Assembly: GCF_016859125.1 (NCBI RefSeq)
Contig: NZ_CP069338.1
Coordinates: forward strand, 6,945,501-7,009,500
Source: Archangium violaceum
Lineage (GTDB): Bacteria > Myxococcota > Myxococcia > Myxococcales > Myxococcaceae
Direction: 5' to 3'
DNA length: 64,000 nt
In this document: positions 17,548 to 34,608 of the stretch, piece by piece
Position numbering within the stretch: position 1 is the first letter of the stretch
How the letters are laid out: the number at the start of each line of letters is the position of its first letter
The notes under the pieces: generated by a model
What the model saw: the letters and a program-made list of their open reading frames with translations, nothing else
What the model was told of the DNA's origin: nothing
Database searches by the model: none
Program-made: the position numbers and the translations under genes

Positions 17548-18057
17548 TCAGTGCGTGGCGGGGCCGATCAGCCAACGCGCACGGGCCCGGGCCACCAGCT
17601 GGCCGGACTCGTCGGTGAGGTCCGCCTGGACGTCGTACTCGCGCCGCTCATTGGGTACGGCGGCGGGCGCACGGCATTCGGCGGTGATGGGGCCGCGGGC
17701 CTTCTTCAGGTAGTCCATCTCCAGGTGGGTGATGATGCCCCGCAGGCCCTCGGGCAGGGAGGACATCATCGCCACACCGGTGGCCACCTCGCCCAGGTTC
17801 ATCAACGCGATGGCGTGCACGGAGCGCAGGTGGTTGCGCACGGCGCGCCGGTCGCGCATCCGCACCCGGGTGTAGCCCTCCTCGAGGGAGAGGACCTCCG
17901 GGCGGATGGTGCCGGTATAGGGCGCGAAGTTGCCGAGGAGCTGCCCCATCAGGACGCCACCACCGGGAGCGTGGCGCAGCAGGCTCCACGCGCGGCGCAG
18001 GGTCTCGGAGGAGGCGAGGTGGCTCAGGGATTCGGTCAGGTTGGAGAGCAGGGACAT
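17548..18057 (-). CDS. DUF4442/hotdog-fold thioesterase-like protein
   Basis: 169 residues. The hotdog pattern is visible: YTGTIRPEVLSLEEGYTRVRM, then NHLRSVHAIALMNLGEVATG (active-site helix with His and the small-residue turn), then ITAECRA and DESGQLVARARARWLIG. DUF4442 proteins resemble PaaI/acyl-CoA thioesterases. GGAG 5 bases before the ATG. It follows the SDR gene by 12 bases on the same strand, so both are probably co-transcribed and act in acyl or lipid metabolism (inference). Confidence 0.8.
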   Translation of the reverse strand: MSLLSNLTESLSHLASSETLRRAWSLLRHAPGGGVLMGQLLGNFAPYTGTIRPEVLSLEEGYTRVRMRDRRAVRNHLRSVHAIALMNLGEVATGVAMMSSLPEGLRGIITHLEMDYLKKARGPITAECRAPAAVPNERREYDVQADLTDESGQLVARARARWLIGPATH

Positions 18058-18069
18058 GGTGGCTCCGCT

Positions 18070-18864
18070 TCACACGATGTAGTTGGCGGTGCCGCCGTCG
18101 ACGCGGAGCGCCGCACCAGTGGTGGCCGCGGCGCGCGGGCTGCAGAGGTAGACGGCCAGGTTGGCCACCTCCTCGGGCGAGGCGAAGCGGCGCAGGAGCG
18201 AGGTGGGGCGCTCGTGCTTGAAGAAGTCGGTCTCCACCTGCTGGACCGTCCGGCCGCTGCCCTGGGCGATGTTCTGGAGGAAGTCCTGCACGCCCTCCGT
18301 CTTGGTGGGCCCGGGCAACACGGAGTTCACGGTCACTCCGGTGCCAGCCAGCTCGATGGCCAGCCCGCGCGACACGCTGAGCTGCGCCGTCTTCGTCATC
18401 CCGTAGTGGATCATCTCCTTCGGGATGTTGAGGGCGGACTCGCTGGAGATGAAGAGGATGCGGCCCCAGGCGCGCTCGCGCATGCCGGGCGCGTAGTGAC
18501 GGGAGAAGCGCACGCCACTCAGGACGTTGGTCTCGAAGAAGCGCATCCAGTCGGAGTCCGGAATCTCGAAGAACGGCTTGGGCTCGAAGATGCCGAGGTT
18601 GTTCACGAGGATGTCCACCGAGGGGAGGCGGGCGAACACCGCCTGGGCGCCCTCGGCGGTGCCGGCATCGGCCACCACGCCTTCCACCTGGGCGTTGGGA
18701 AACTCCTTCCGGAGGCGGGCGACGGCGTTGTCGACCGACTCCGTCTTACGGCCATTGACGATGACGTGGGCGCCCTCGGCGGCCAGGCCGCGCGCGATGG
18801 CGAAGCCGATGCCGAACGTGGAGCCGGTGACGAGGGCACGGCGGTTGCGAAGCTCGAAGTCCAT
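18070..18864 (-). CDS. Short-chain dehydrogenase/reductase
   Basis: 264 residues, classical SDR length. Dinucleotide-binding TGSTFGIG, NNLG, catalytic Ser in FISSESALN, YGMTK (YxxxK), then VNSVLPGPTKTEG and a C-terminal GAALRVDGGTANYIV typical of FabG-like enzymes. NAD(P)-dependent oxidoreductase; the substrate cannot be read from sequence. A DUF4442 thioesterase-like gene follows at once, which hints at fatty-acid or polyketide-type acyl substrates. AGGAG precedes the ATG by 11 bases. Confidence 0.9.
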   Translation of the reverse strand: MDFELRNRRALVTGSTFGIGFAIARGLAAEGAHVIVNGRKTESVDNAVARLRKEFPNAQVEGVVADAGTAEGAQAVFARLPSVDILVNNLGIFEPKPFFEIPDSDWMRFFETNVLSGVRFSRHYAPGMRERAWGRILFISSESALNIPKEMIHYGMTKTAQLSVSRGLAIELAGTGVTVNSVLPGPTKTEGVQDFLQNIAQGSGRTVQQVETDFFKHERPTSLLRRFASPEEVANLAVYLCSPRAAATTGAALRVDGGTANYIV

Positions 18865-19080
18865 GGGTTGATTGACTCCTGGGGGGACGAGGGAGCGCGA
18901 GACTAGGTGGACGGCGGTGCACGCCCAAGCCTCTTGTCATCCCCGTGCCCGGGTGGTTGCTGGACGGACGGACAATGTGGACCCCTGGCCCCGCTCCACG
19001 AGGTGCCTACCTTCGAGTGAAGGGCTGAACGTGCTTTCAGTCGGGCGCGTTCCGGACGATTCCACGAGAGGACTTCATCA

Positions 19081-19533
19081 ATGGCACGTACACGCAAGCA
19101 GAGCCGGAGCAGCAGCGGACGGGAGGCGCTCCGGAAGAACGGGATGATGGCGCACCTGCTGGACTCGCTCGACGCGGGCCAGGACATCGGCCACTTCGGC
19201 CGGCTCGTCTTCGCGATGGTGGCGCGGCACTTCATGGACGACGCGGAGCTGCGGGAGACGCTCCAGCAGGATCCGGCCTGTGACGAGCGGCAGGCGCTCG
19301 CGCTCATCGAGCAGGTGAAGGGGCGCGACTACAGCCCTCCCCGGCGCGAGAAGGTGCTCCAGTTCCAGGCGCAGCAGGAGTTCCCCATCTGCCCCAACCC
19401 GGAGGATCCGGACGCCTGCAACGTCTACAAGGATCTCCAGTTCCCGGAGAGCGTCTACGAGCACATCTCCGAGTACCGGGAGCAGAAGGCGCACGCGCAC
19501 GAGGGCGACGCATCGGCGGCCGGGCCGGCGTGA
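19081..19533 (+). CDS. Conserved-looking hypothetical protein
   Basis: 150 residues, not recognised. Basic Ser/Arg-rich N-terminus, then an amphipathic segment (GHFGRLVFAMVARHFMDD), a region ELRETLQQDPACDERQALAL, and a C-terminal part with two cysteines in PICPNPEDPDACNVY, followed by an acidic, His-rich tail. No signal or membrane helix. The ATG has GAGAGGA 8 bases upstream and codon use is like its neighbours, so it is very likely a real gene. Cysteines are too few for a zinc ribbon. Confidence 0.65.
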   Translation: MARTRKQSRSSSGREALRKNGMMAHLLDSLDAGQDIGHFGRLVFAMVARHFMDDAELRETLQQDPACDERQALALIEQVKGRDYSPPRREKVLQFQAQQEFPICPNPEDPDACNVYKDLQFPESVYEHISEYREQKAHAHEGDASAAGPA

Positions 19534-19605
19534 GGCCGTGCGGGCCGTGACGTCGAGCACCGCTTCACCCGGCGGCACTGGGACCGCCGGGTGGAGGCGG
19601 GGGCC

Positions 19606-20187
19606 TCAGTGCTGGATGCGGGTGCCCAGCACCTGGAGGAAGCCGGCGATCCACTTCGGGTGCGCGGGCCAGGCGGGGGCGGTGACGAGGTTGCCGTCCA
19701 CCACCGCGTCATCCACCGGCACCTGCACGTAGGTGCCCTTGGCGAGCGTCACCTCGGGGCCGCACGCGGGGTAGGCCGTGCAGCGCTTGCCCTCGAGCAC
19801 GCCCGCGGCCGCGAGCACCTGCAGGCCGTGGCACACGGCGGCGATGGGCTTGTTCGCCTCGGCGAAGTGGCGCACCACCTGGAGGACCTTCGGGTTGAGG
19901 CGCAGGTACTCCGGCGCCCGGCCGCCCGGAATCACGAGCCCGTCGTAGTGAGACGCCTCGATCTCGGAGAAGGTGGCGTTGACGGCGAAGTTGTGGCCCG
20001 GTTTCTCACTGTACGTCTGCGCTCCGTCGAAGTCGTGTACGGCGGTGCGCACCGTGTCGCCAGCCTTCTTGTCCGGGCAGACGGCGTGGACCGTGTGGCC
20101 CACGGCCTGAAGGGCCTGGAACGGCACCATGACCTCGTAATCCTCGACGTAATCACCCACGAGCATCAGCAGCTTCTTGCCAGCCAT
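19606..20187 (-). CDS. DJ-1/PfpI family protein
   Basis: 193 residues from the ATG at 20187 (GGAGG 7 bases upstream). DJ-1/PfpI fold: [15 protein letters not shown] with the conserved Glu, [16 protein letters not shown], and the nucleophile elbow [10 protein letters not shown] (Cys119-His120), as in PfpI/YhbO-type proteins. Members act as deglycases, glyoxalases or proteases and respond to oxidative or carbonyl stress; which applies here is not decidable. It lies 44 bases after the stop of nothing on its own strand except the HAD gene's downstream end (HAD stop at 20232), so the two may be read together. Confidence 0.9.
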   Translation of the reverse strand: MAGKKLLMLVGDYVEDYEVMVPFQALQAVGHTVHAVCPDKKAGDTVRTAVHDFDGAQTYSEKPGHNFAVNATFSEIEASHYDGLVIPGGRAPEYLRLNPKVLQVVRHFAEANKPIAAVCHGLQVLAAAGVLEGKRCTAYPACGPEVTLAKGTYVQVPVDDAVVDGNLVTAPAWPAHPKWIAGFLQVLGTRIQH

Positions 20188-20231
20188 AGGACATCCTCCG
20201 GGTTGAAGATTCACGGATGATACAGCGGTCG

Positions 20232-20879
20232 TCAGGCCTGGGGCAGCGGTGGCAGGTGCGCCAGCAGACGCGTCAGATCCGGCTGGAGCTCGTCCGGGGT
20301 GGCGGTGGCGAGCATCCGGGCGTCATGGTTGCCCCAGGTGACACCGTAGGTGCGCAACCCCGCGGCCCGCCCGGCGAGGATGTCCGCGGTGGTATCGCCC
20401 ACCATCCACAGGCCCTTGGCGCTCAGGGCGGCCAGGGCCCGGTGGATGACATCCGGCGCGGGCTTGTGCGGGAAGCCATCGGTGCCCTGCACGTAGTCCA
20501 CGGCGGGCGTCATCCCGAGCGCCTCGATGAAGCGCCTCGCCATGTCGGTGCGCTTGGTGGTGGCGATGGCGAGCTTGTAGCCGCGCTCCCGCAGTGTGCG
20601 CAGCAGTTCGATGACGCCGGGGTACGGGCGCGAGCGGCGGACGAAGTTGCGCGCGTAGTGCTCGCGGTAGACGAGGCACAGGGCCGCCGCGTGCGCGGGC
20701 GCGAAGTGCGCGTACATGTCCTCGAGGGGCTGTCCGATGAGGGGCCGCACCTCCGAGTCCTCTGGCACCGGCAGCCCCATGCTCGCGAGGCCGTGCTGGA
20801 AGCTGGCGATGATGTCCGGCAGCGAGTCCACCAGCGTGCCGTCGAGGTCGAAGACGATCGTGTTGGGCGGGGTCGTCAT
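20232..20879 (-). CDS. HAD-superfamily phosphatase (phosphoglycolate phosphatase-like)
   Basis: 215 residues. HAD motif [11 protein letters not shown] (Asp11, Asp13), a four-helix cap, motif II in LAIATTKR, motif III Lys in [12 protein letters not shown] and motif [16 protein letters not shown]. The size and cap match Gph/PpaX-type phosphatases, which dephosphorylate 2-phosphoglycolate or related small metabolites; specificity unknown. GAGG 6 bases before the ATG. Divergent from the small ORF at 20937. Confidence 0.88.
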   Translation of the reverse strand: MTTPPNTIVFDLDGTLVDSLPDIIASFQHGLASMGLPVPEDSEVRPLIGQPLEDMYAHFAPAHAAALCLVYREHYARNFVRRSRPYPGVIELLRTLRERGYKLAIATTKRTDMARRFIEALGMTPAVDYVQGTDGFPHKPAPDVIHRALAALSAKGLWMVGDTTADILAGRAAGLRTYGVTWGNHDARMLATATPDELQPDLTRLLAHLPPLPQA

Positions 20880-20936
20880 GGGGAGCCTCTACCACTCCGG
20901 GCGGAGGCTGGAGCAACTGTGTTATCAGCGGCGGCC

Positions 20937-21194
20937 ATGCCGGTGAAACGTACCCTGGGCTTCACGCTCCTGTTACTCGCCCTCCTGGCGGCCACATGGC
21001 AGCGAGCCCGGGCCGTGGAGCGTCTCCCTCTCCCATGCCTACCTGGACGGGCCCTCGAAGCGGGGCAGGGGATGCTCTTCCGACCGTACGCGATGGTCGT
21101 GAGCAGGTACGGACGCGTGAGGGTCCGGGTGTGGGGCACCTTCGTGCTTCCGGCCAGGGCCGCCTTGCCCTGTAGGCAGTCGCTCCCGGGCTGA
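20937..21194 (+). CDS. Small putative secreted protein
   Basis: 85 residues starting MPVKRTLGFTLLLLALL, a good signal peptide ending near RARA (residue about 26), followed by about 60 residues with two cysteines (PCLPG and PCRQS) that could form a disulphide after export. The ribosome site is weak (GCGG). The frame stays open far upstream, so length alone is no evidence. The signal peptide is the main support. Confidence 0.4.
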   Translation: MPVKRTLGFTLLLLALLAATWQRARAVERLPLPCLPGRALEAGQGMLFRPYAMVVSRYGRVRVRVWGTFVLPARAALPCRQSLPG

Positions 21195-21320
21195 CGTGGT
21201 GGGTGCTCGCCGGACCCGGCCTCGGGGGAGGAGGCTGCCTGGAGGTCGGATGCTTTTTCGGGCAGCGGGCATTTGCATCCCGCCATCCTGAGCGGTTAGG
21301 GGAGGGATAGGACGTCCCAC

Positions 21321-23258
21321 ATGGCCACGCAGACCCGCTATCCGCATCCCTTCCTTCCCGTCACCCGCGCCGACATGCAGGCCAGGGGTTGGGAGCAGCT
21401 CGACATCATCATCGTCTCCGGGGACGCGTACGTGGACCATCCCGCGTTCGGCCCGGTCCTCATCGCCCGCTTCCTCGAGGGCCGTGGGTTCAAGGTGGGC
21501 ATCATCCCCCAGCCTGACTGGCACTCGGCCGAGCCCTTCAAGGCCCTGGGCAAGCCGAGGCTCTTCTTCGGGGTGGCCGCCGGCAACCTCGATTCGATGC
21601 TCAACCGGCTCACCGCGCAGAAGAAGAACCGCTCGGAGGACCAGTACAGCCCGGGGGGCCGCACCAACTGCCGGCCGGATCGCGCCACCATCGTCTACGC
21701 CCAGCGCTGCCGCGAGGCGTACCCGGACGTGCCCATCGTCCTCGGCGGCATCGAGGCCTCGCTGCGGCGCATCGCCCACTACGACTACTGGAGCGACAAG
21801 GTGCGCCGCTCCATCCTCATGGACGCCAAGGCGGACCTGCTCGTCTTCGGCATGGGCGAGCGCCCCATCTGGGAGGTGGCCGATCGCCTGCGCCGGGGTG
21901 AGCACATCGAGGACATCCGCGACGTGCGCGGCACCGCGTACATCATCAACGACGCGGACATGAAGGCCCACGAGGCGGATCCGGCGAAGAGGGCCGCGGA
22001 CCAGAAGGTGGTGGTGCTGCCCTCGTACGAGGAGGTGGTGGAGGACAAGACGGCCTTCGCCCGCATGTCGCGCGACTTCCAGATGGAGACCAACCCCGGC
22101 AACGGGCGGCCCCTGGCGCAGCGGCACGGCAACCGCGCCGTCTACTTCAACTCCCCGGCGCGGCCGTTGGAGGACGGAGCGGGGAAGGGCGAGAGCGCGT
22201 CGGTGGCCATGGACGAGCTGTACGACCTGACCTTCAATCGTGTCCCGCACCCCATGTACAAGGAGCGCATCCCCGCCTACGAGACGGTGAAGCACTCCAT
22301 CGTGTTGATGCGGGGCTGCTTCGGCGGGTGCACCTTCTGCTCCATCACCGAGCACGAGGGCCGCGTCATCCAGAGCCGTAGCGCGGAGAGCGTGCTGCGC
22401 GAGGTGCGGGCCCTGCGGCGCATGGGGGACTTCCGCGGCACCATCACGGACCTGGGTGGCCCCACGGCCAACATGTACAAGCTCAAGTGCAAGAGCGAGG
22501 ACATCGAGAAGCGCTGCCGCAAGCTGTCGTGTGTGCACCCGGGCGTCTGCGAGAACCTGCAGACGGACCATGGGCCGCTCATCGACGTGATGCGGCAGGT
22601 GCGCGAGGAGGAGGGCGTCAAGCACGTCTTCATCGCCAGCGGCGTGCGGTACGACCTGGCCGAGCGCTCGCCCGAGTACGTGAAGGAGCTCGCCGCGCAC
22701 CACGTGGGAGGCCAGCTCTCGGTGGCTCCCGAGCACGTGTCGCCCCGGGTGCTGGAGAAGATGAAGAAGCCCGGCATCGAGAGCTTCGAGCGCTTCCAGC
22801 ACATGTTCGCCTGTGCCAGCGAGGAGGCGGGCAAGGAGCAGTACGACATCCCCTACTTCATCAGCGGGCACCCGGGCTCGACGCTCGAGGACATGGTGGA
22901 GCTGGCGCTGTGGCTGAAGAAGAATGGCAAGCGCCCGCGCCAGGTACAGGACTTCATCCCCACGCCGATGGCCGTGGCCACGGCCATGTACTACACGGGG
23001 ATCGATCCGCTGAAGATGGAGCCCGTCTACACGGCGAAGGGACTCCGGGAGAAGCGGCTGCAGAAGGCACTGTTGCTCTACTGGAACCCCGAGCACTGGC
23101 CGCTGGCGCGCGAGGCGCTGACGCTGGCGGGCCGGGAGGACCTCATCGGTCGCGGGCCGAACGCGCTGGTGCCTCCAGAGACGCCCGCGGAGGCCTCGCG
23201 CCGCAAGCAGGCCGAGGCCCGTGAGCGGCAGGAGCGCCCGGAGCGACGGGCACGCTGA
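21321..23258 (+). CDS. YgiQ family radical SAM protein
   Basis: 645 residues, the usual size for YgiQ/UPF0313. The N-terminal part is B12-binding-like ([19 protein letters not shown]), followed by [32 protein letters not shown], the radical SAM motif GCFGGCTFC (about residue 333), [12 protein letters not shown] and the C-terminal [17 protein letters not shown] segment of the DUF3362 region. The tail is rich in Arg/Glu. The reaction is unknown despite wide conservation. Upstream is GGGAGGGA about 15 bases from the ATG. Confidence 0.92.
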   Translation: MATQTRYPHPFLPVTRADMQARGWEQLDIIIVSGDAYVDHPAFGPVLIARFLEGRGFKVGIIPQPDWHSAEPFKALGKPRLFFGVAAGNLDSMLNRLTAQKKNRSEDQYSPGGRTNCRPDRATIVYAQRCREAYPDVPIVLGGIEASLRRIAHYDYWSDKVRRSILMDAKADLLVFGMGERPIWEVADRLRRGEHIEDIRDVRGTAYIINDADMKAHEADPAKRAADQKVVVLPSYEEVVEDKTAFARMSRDFQMETNPGNGRPLAQRHGNRAVYFNSPARPLEDGAGKGESASVAMDELYDLTFNRVPHPMYKERIPAYETVKHSIVLMRGCFGGCTFCSITEHEGRVIQSRSAESVLREVRALRRMGDFRGTITDLGGPTANMYKLKCKSEDIEKRCRKLSCVHPGVCENLQTDHGPLIDVMRQVREEEGVKHVFIASGVRYDLAERSPEYVKELAAHHVGGQLSVAPEHVSPRVLEKMKKPGIESFERFQHMFACASEEAGKEQYDIPYFISGHPGSTLEDMVELALWLKKNGKRPRQVQDFIPTPMAVATAMYYTGIDPLKMEPVYTAKGLREKRLQKALLLYWNPEHWPLAREALTLAGREDLIGRGPNALVPPETPAEASRRKQAEARERQERPERRAR

Positions 23259-23347
23259 CGGGGGCTTGCCCCCTTGGGTGCCCGGCCCCCGGTCAATTGA
23301 ACTCCGGGACCACGCGCTTGCCCCGGTGCGTCACCACCTTGGGTGTC

Positions 23348-23797
23348 ATGACGGACCTGTTCCAGCTCTTCGCCGTGGCGGCCGTGGTGATGGGCCTTTC
23401 GCAGACCATCGCGAAGGAGCGCCTCTTCGCACCCCTGCGCGAGAAGCTGGGAGGCAAGGAGACGTTCTTCGGCTACCTCGTCTCCTGTCCCTACTGCCTC
23501 TCCCACTACATGGCCTTCATCCTGGTGCCGCTCACGGGCACCTATCCCATCCGCGTGGTGGTGGGAGGTGTGGTGGGGAGCGTGCTGAGCTGGTTCTTCT
23601 CCTCCATCCTCCTCACCGTCATCGCGGCCTTCTACCGGGTCATCTTCTGGTTCGTGGACGAGTCGCAGGGGCTGGTACGCCGGCGCCAGCGGAGCGAGGA
23701 GGAGGAGATCGCCACCAAACGTCTGGTGCGCCGGAAGGTAGCCCAGGATCTTCCCACCGAGCAGGGCGTCGAGCCTCGGCCTCCAGCTGCCCACTGA
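23348..23797 (+). CDS. DUF1360-like membrane protein
   Basis: 149 residues from ATG 23348. Three hydrophobic segments are visible (about 4-20, 55-75, 80-105). The motif SCPYCLSHYMAF between helices one and two is characteristic of DUF1360 proteins. The C-terminal 40 residues are basic then Pro-rich and cytoplasmic. Function unknown. Separated from YgiQ by 89 bases. Confidence 0.65.
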   Translation: MTDLFQLFAVAAVVMGLSQTIAKERLFAPLREKLGGKETFFGYLVSCPYCLSHYMAFILVPLTGTYPIRVVVGGVVGSVLSWFFSSILLTVIAAFYRVIFWFVDESQGLVRRRQRSEEEEIATKRLVRRKVAQDLPTEQGVEPRPPAAH

Positions 23798-23846
23798 GGT
23801 GCGGGTGGCGATTGCCGCCCAGGGCGGTGGGCGTTAGGTCATCACC

Positions 23847-24155
23847 ATGTCCTTGCGCGCCAAGAACCCGGAAAGCACGCTGGCCATCGAAGTGGAGATC
23901 CAATCGGAGAAGGCCTCCGCGCTGCGGCGAGTGGCCTCCCGGTTGGAGTCGCTGCTCGTCGAGCTGACGGAGACGGAGAAGGCCCTGCCGGGCACGAGCG
24001 GCCCGATGAGGGCGCGACTGGTGGAGCGACACCGGGAGCTGCGAGCGGATGCGGAGAAGCAACGCTGGTACCTCATCGTCCAGCGCGAGGCGATGGGCCT
24101 GAGGCACCACGGCGACATCTACGAGCTGTACCGCCTGCCGGCCGCGGTGGAGTAG
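23847..24155 (+). CDS. Small helical hypothetical protein
   Basis: 102 residues, not recognised. Almost entirely helical and charged: KASALRRVASRLESLLVELT, then RARLVERHRELRADAEK, ending HHGDIYELYRLPAAVE. No signal, no cysteine. The coiled-coil character suggests protein-protein contact. ATG lies 49 bases after the preceding stop. Downstream is a hairpin repeat, then the convergent CheR gene. Confidence 0.55.
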   Translation: MSLRAKNPESTLAIEVEIQSEKASALRRVASRLESLLVELTETEKALPGTSGPMRARLVERHRELRADAEKQRWYLIVQREAMGLRHHGDIYELYRLPAAVE

Positions 24156-24159
24156 GGCG

Positions 24160-24189
24160 CTCCCTCTCCCTCCGGGAGAGGGGAGGGAG
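24160..24189. repeat. Dispersed CCCTCTCCC hairpin repeat, copy 1
   Basis: Stem CTCTCCC/GGGAGAG with a TCC loop, flanked by CTCCC and GGGAG. It sits between convergent stop codons, so it could act as a two-way terminator. The same core occurs at 36787 and 41078. Confidence 0.6.
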
Positions 24190-24190
24190 C

Positions 24191-25045
24191 TCAGGCGCGG
24201 CGCCGGTAGAGGCGCTCCTGGCCGTCCAGCTCGTCGTAGTCGTTCTCGAGCACCGTGTGGCGAAGCGTCTCGCCGCGGCCCATCGCGAGCACGCCGAAGC
24301 GCCGCAGGGACTGGTGCAGCAGCCGGTGCACCCGCTCCTGCAACTGCGTGCCGAAGTAGATGAGCACGTTGCGGCACAGAATCACGTTGAACTCGTTGAA
24401 CGTGCCGTCGCTCACCAGGTTGTGCTGCGCGAAGACGATGTTCTTGCGCAGCGGGGCCTTGAAGATGGCGTGGTCGTAGTTGGCCGTGTAGTAGTCGCTG
24501 AAGGCCGCCGCGCCGCCGGCCCGCAGGTAGTTGGCGGTGTACTCGCGCATGTGCTCCAGCGGGAAGATGCCGGACTTGGCCCGCTCCACCACGCTCGCGT
24601 TCATGTCCGTGGCGTAGATGCGGCTGCGCTCGTACAGCCCCGCCTCCATGAGGAGGATGGCCAGGGAGTACACCTCCTCGCCCGTGGAACACCCCGCGTG
24701 CCAGATGCGCACGAAGGGCGCCGAGAAGAGGTGGGGCACCACCTTCTCGCGAAACGCCACGAAGAAGCTCGGGTCGCGGAACATGGTGGTGGTGTTCACC
24801 GACAGGTGCTGCAGCAACTCCCCCATCCTGGCGGGCTCGTGCAGCACCTTCGCCTGAAGCTCGGAGATGTTCCCCAGCTTCTGGGCATGCACCATGTTCC
24901 ACACACGCCGCCTCAGCGATGCGCGGGCATAGCCACGGAAGTCCATTCCGTAGCGCCGCATGATGCCCTCGAGGAGGAGCTCCAGCTCGATGTCCTCCAG
25001 GGCATCCTCGCCCTCCACCACCGCCCGTGCCAGCGCTTCGCCCAT
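24191..25045 (-). CDS. cheR: CheR-type protein methyltransferase
   Basis: 284 residues, full-length CheR: N-terminal helical domain (GMDFRGYARASLRRRV), HLSVNTTTMFRDPSFF, SAM-binding WHAGCSTGEEVYS, RIYATDMNASVVE, and NVILCRNVLIYF. It lies 6 bases after the stop of the poly-HAMP kinase, so it is surely in the same operon, yet no receptor, cheA or cheB accompanies it. Orphan CheR genes next to large hybrid kinases occur in several bacteria; the methyl acceptor might be a glutamate in the long HAMP/coiled-coil array (inference). Confidence 0.9.
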   Translation of the reverse strand: MGEALARAVVEGEDALEDIELELLLEGIMRRYGMDFRGYARASLRRRVWNMVHAQKLGNISELQAKVLHEPARMGELLQHLSVNTTTMFRDPSFFVAFREKVVPHLFSAPFVRIWHAGCSTGEEVYSLAILLMEAGLYERSRIYATDMNASVVERAKSGIFPLEHMREYTANYLRAGGAAAFSDYYTANYDHAIFKAPLRKNIVFAQHNLVSDGTFNEFNVILCRNVLIYFGTQLQERVHRLLHQSLRRFGVLAMGRGETLRHTVLENDYDELDGQERLYRRRA

Positions 25046-25051
25046 GGTGCG

Positions 25052-32017
<6,966 letters not shown>

Positions 32018-32098
32018 GGTGTGGATCGACTCCTGTGCTGCTGGCTCAGGGGAGATGGGTCGCCGGGAGGGCAGCGTCCCGTCTGAAGGGGAGGGCGG

Positions 32099-34384
32099 CT
32101 AGGCAGCCGTACAGAGTTTCTTCAAGACTTGTGACAAGTCATCCGAGGACACCGGCTTGACGAGGTGGGCATCGAAGCCGGCCTCGAGCGCGCGTTTGCG
32201 ATCCTCGGGGTGCCCGTAGCCGGTGAGGGCCACGAGCCGGGTGTCGGAGCCGCCGGCGGAGGCGCGGACCAGCTCCGCCACCTTGTAGCCGTCCAGCTCC
32301 GGAAGCCCGATGTCCACCAGCGCCACCTGTGGACGCTGGGAGAGCACCAACTCCACCGCCGAGCGCCCGTCGCTGGCCTCCTCCACGCGGTGGCCGTGGA
32401 GCTCCAGCAGATCTCTCAGCGTCTCGCGGATGTCCGGGTTGTCCTCCACGAGGAGGATGTGGAGCGGTTGCAGCTTGTGGGCGGTGGCGGCGGCGGCCTT
32501 CACCATGTGGGGGATGGCGAGCGCCGCGGCGGGCTGGGGGGGCAGGGGCAGGCGGACGATGAATTCGCTGCCCTTGGAGAGGCCCTCGCTGCGGGCGGAC
32601 ACCTGGCCGCCGTGCATTTCCACCAGGCTGCGCACCAGGGTGAGGCCCAGGCCGAGCCCGCCCTGTGCCCGGTCGCTGCCCGGGTCCACCTGCACGAAGA
32701 GCTCGAAGACGCGGTGGAGCATGTCCGGCCGCAGGCCGATGCCGTTGTCGCGCACGCTGAGGACCAGCTCGTCGCCCTGGCGCTCGGCGTTCAGGTGGAT
32801 GCGGCCACCCGAGGGCGTGTACTTGGCCGCGTTGTGCAGCAGGTTGGCCACCACCTGCGACATGCGGGTGGGGTCCACGTTGAGCATCACCGTCTCGGAG
32901 GGCAGCGAGACGGTCAGCTCGTGGTGACGCTGGCTGATGATGGGCTCGCAAGCCTGGACGGCCCCCTCCATCAGGTCCGTCAGCGTCACGGGAATGGGCT
33001 TGAGCTCCACCTTCCCGCGGGTGATGCGGCTGACGTCCAGCAGGTCATCCACCAGCCGCGTCATGTGCGCCACCTGGCGGTCCGCGCTGGCGATGGTGCG
33101 CTGCAGGACGTCGTCCTGCTTCATGCGCATCCGGAAGACCTCCAGCGCGGAGCGCACGGGGGCCAGGGGGTTGCGCAGCTCGTGGGCCAGCATGGCGAGG
33201 AACTCGTCCTTGCGGCGATCCGCCTCGCGCAGCGCGCCGATGAGCCGCTCGCGCTCCATCGCCACGGCCACCTGATCGCACACGCCCTGCATGAGGGACA
33301 GCTCGTCTTCGGTGAAGGTGCGCAGGGTGCGGGTGCCGAAGGCGAGCGTGCCCAGCACGCGTCCCTGGCTGATCAGCGGGTAGCACGCGAGCGCGGCCAG
33401 TCCCAGCTCCGGCGCGGCATCCGGCATGGGCCCGTTGGCGGCGGCGCCCGCGTCGAGCACCCACCGCTTCTGCTCGGCGGCCACCCTGCCCGCGACACCC
33501 TGTCCCGGCTCCAGGCGCTCCAGCCGCTGGCGCATGGTGGGCGAGATGCCCGAGTGGGCCGTGAGCTCCAGCGTGCCGTTGAGCTCCCGCGCGAGGTAGC
33601 CCAGGCAGACCTCCAGTCCCAGGTGCTCGGAGATGTGCTGATGGACGCTGTCCAGGAGGGGGCGCCCATCGGTGCCCTTCAACAGCCGGCTGGCGGTATC
33701 CGCCAACAGCCGCAGCCGCGCGTTGCTCTCGTGCAGCGCGGACTGGGCCTGCTCCTTCTCCTGCACCAGCCGCGCGAGCTCCTGGGCGCGCTGCTCGAGC
33801 GCCTCGGACACCTTGCGCTCGCGCTCCATCTCCTGCTGCATCAGGGAGCGCTCGTAGTGCGCGCGGGCCTCGGTCAGCTGCCGCTCGTGTTCACGGGTCT
33901 CCGCCTGCCGCAGCAGCTCCGCCTGCCGGCGGACCTCCTCCTTCTTGCGATGCAGATCCAGGAAGACGCCCACCTTCGTCCGGAGGACCTCCGGGACGAT
34001 GGGCTTGAAGAGGTAGTCCACCGCGCCCAGCTCGTAGCCGCGCGAGACGTTCACCTCGCTGCGGTTGAAGGCGGTGATGAAGATGATGGGGATGTGCCGC
34101 GTGCGCTCGCGCATGCGGATGAGGCTCGCGGTCTCGTAGCCATCCATCCCGGGCATCTGCACGTCCAGGAGGATGAGGGCGAAGTCCCGCTCCAGCAGCA
34201 GGCGCAGGGCCTCGTCACCGGAGGACGCAGCGACCACGTTGGCGCCCAGATCCTCCATCAGCACCTCCAGGGAACGGAGGTTGGCGGGAGTATCGTCAAC
34301 CGCCAGCACATCGACGCGTGGGAGCGCTGAGGACGAGGGCATGAGGGTCGATGCGGAGGGCGCGCGAGCCGCTGGATCAGGCAC
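32099..34384 (-). CDS. Hybrid histidine kinase: REC-coiled coil-GAF-kinase-REC
   Basis: 761 residues. N-terminal receiver ([14 protein letters not shown], acceptor in [11 protein letters not shown], Lys in YLFKPI), a charged coiled coil (about 145-235), a GAF-like domain (about 240-385), HisKA with His401 ([11 protein letters not shown]), HATPase ([23 protein letters not shown]) and a C-terminal receiver ([25 protein letters not shown]). No membrane segment, so a soluble kinase that may receive phosphate through its first receiver. GTG start at 34384 with weak ribosome site; an ATG at 34342 is an alternative. The gap to the poly-HAMP kinase is 81 bases on the same strand, so they are probably one operon. 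Confidence 0.92.
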   Translation of the reverse strand: MPDPAARAPSASTLMPSSSALPRVDVLAVDDTPANLRSLEVLMEDLGANVVAASSGDEALRLLLERDFALILLDVQMPGMDGYETASLIRMRERTRHIPIIFITAFNRSEVNVSRGYELGAVDYLFKPIVPEVLRTKVGVFLDLHRKKEEVRRQAELLRQAETREHERQLTEARAHYERSLMQQEMERERKVSEALEQRAQELARLVQEKEQAQSALHESNARLRLLADTASRLLKGTDGRPLLDSVHQHISEHLGLEVCLGYLARELNGTLELTAHSGISPTMRQRLERLEPGQGVAGRVAAEQKRWVLDAGAAANGPMPDAAPELGLAALACYPLISQGRVLGTLAFGTRTLRTFTEDELSLMQGVCDQVAVAMERERLIGALREADRRKDEFLAMLAHELRNPLAPVRSALEVFRMRMKQDDVLQRTIASADRQVAHMTRLVDDLLDVSRITRGKVELKPIPVTLTDLMEGAVQACEPIISQRHHELTVSLPSETVMLNVDPTRMSQVVANLLHNAAKYTPSGGRIHLNAERQGDELVLSVRDNGIGLRPDMLHRVFELFVQVDPGSDRAQGGLGLGLTLVRSLVEMHGGQVSARSEGLSKGSEFIVRLPLPPQPAAALAIPHMVKAAAATAHKLQPLHILLVEDNPDIRETLRDLLELHGHRVEEASDGRSAVELVLSQRPQVALVDIGLPELDGYKVAELVRASAGGSDTRLVALTGYGHPEDRKRALEAGFDAHLVKPVSSDDLSQVLKKLCTAA

Positions 34385-34470
34385 CGCGCTTCTTTACTGC
34401 CTCTCGATACGTCTACCCAGAGCTATCCCCTGCAGTGCTGTCGGCTGACTGACGTCCAGGCAGCCAATCG

Positions 34471-34488
34471 AGCCAACAATTGTTGGCT
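34471..34488. promoter_or_regulatory. Perfect 18-bp palindrome upstream of the hybrid kinase operon
   Basis: AGCCAACAATTGTTGGCT is perfectly self-complementary; an additional AGCCAA half-site lies at 34462-34467. It is 87 bases upstream of the kinase start and downstream of the XRE regulator gene, so it may be an operator for that regulator or another dimeric protein. Confidence 0.45.
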
Positions 34489-34608
34489 GAACGACATCGC
34501 GGCGTGAGAAATGACAGGGAATTGCCTTCTGGTCGACACCTTCCTCCGACCGGTGTCGGAGGTGGGGTTCCCGCGAGGGTTGGGGCGCACCAACTCCTCC
34601 CCGGGGCT

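Noticed and set aside
21039-23096. 685-codon open frame on the - strand over the YgiQ gene
   Set aside because: YgiQ on the + strand has the CxxxCxxC motif and family length; the opposite frame has no domain.
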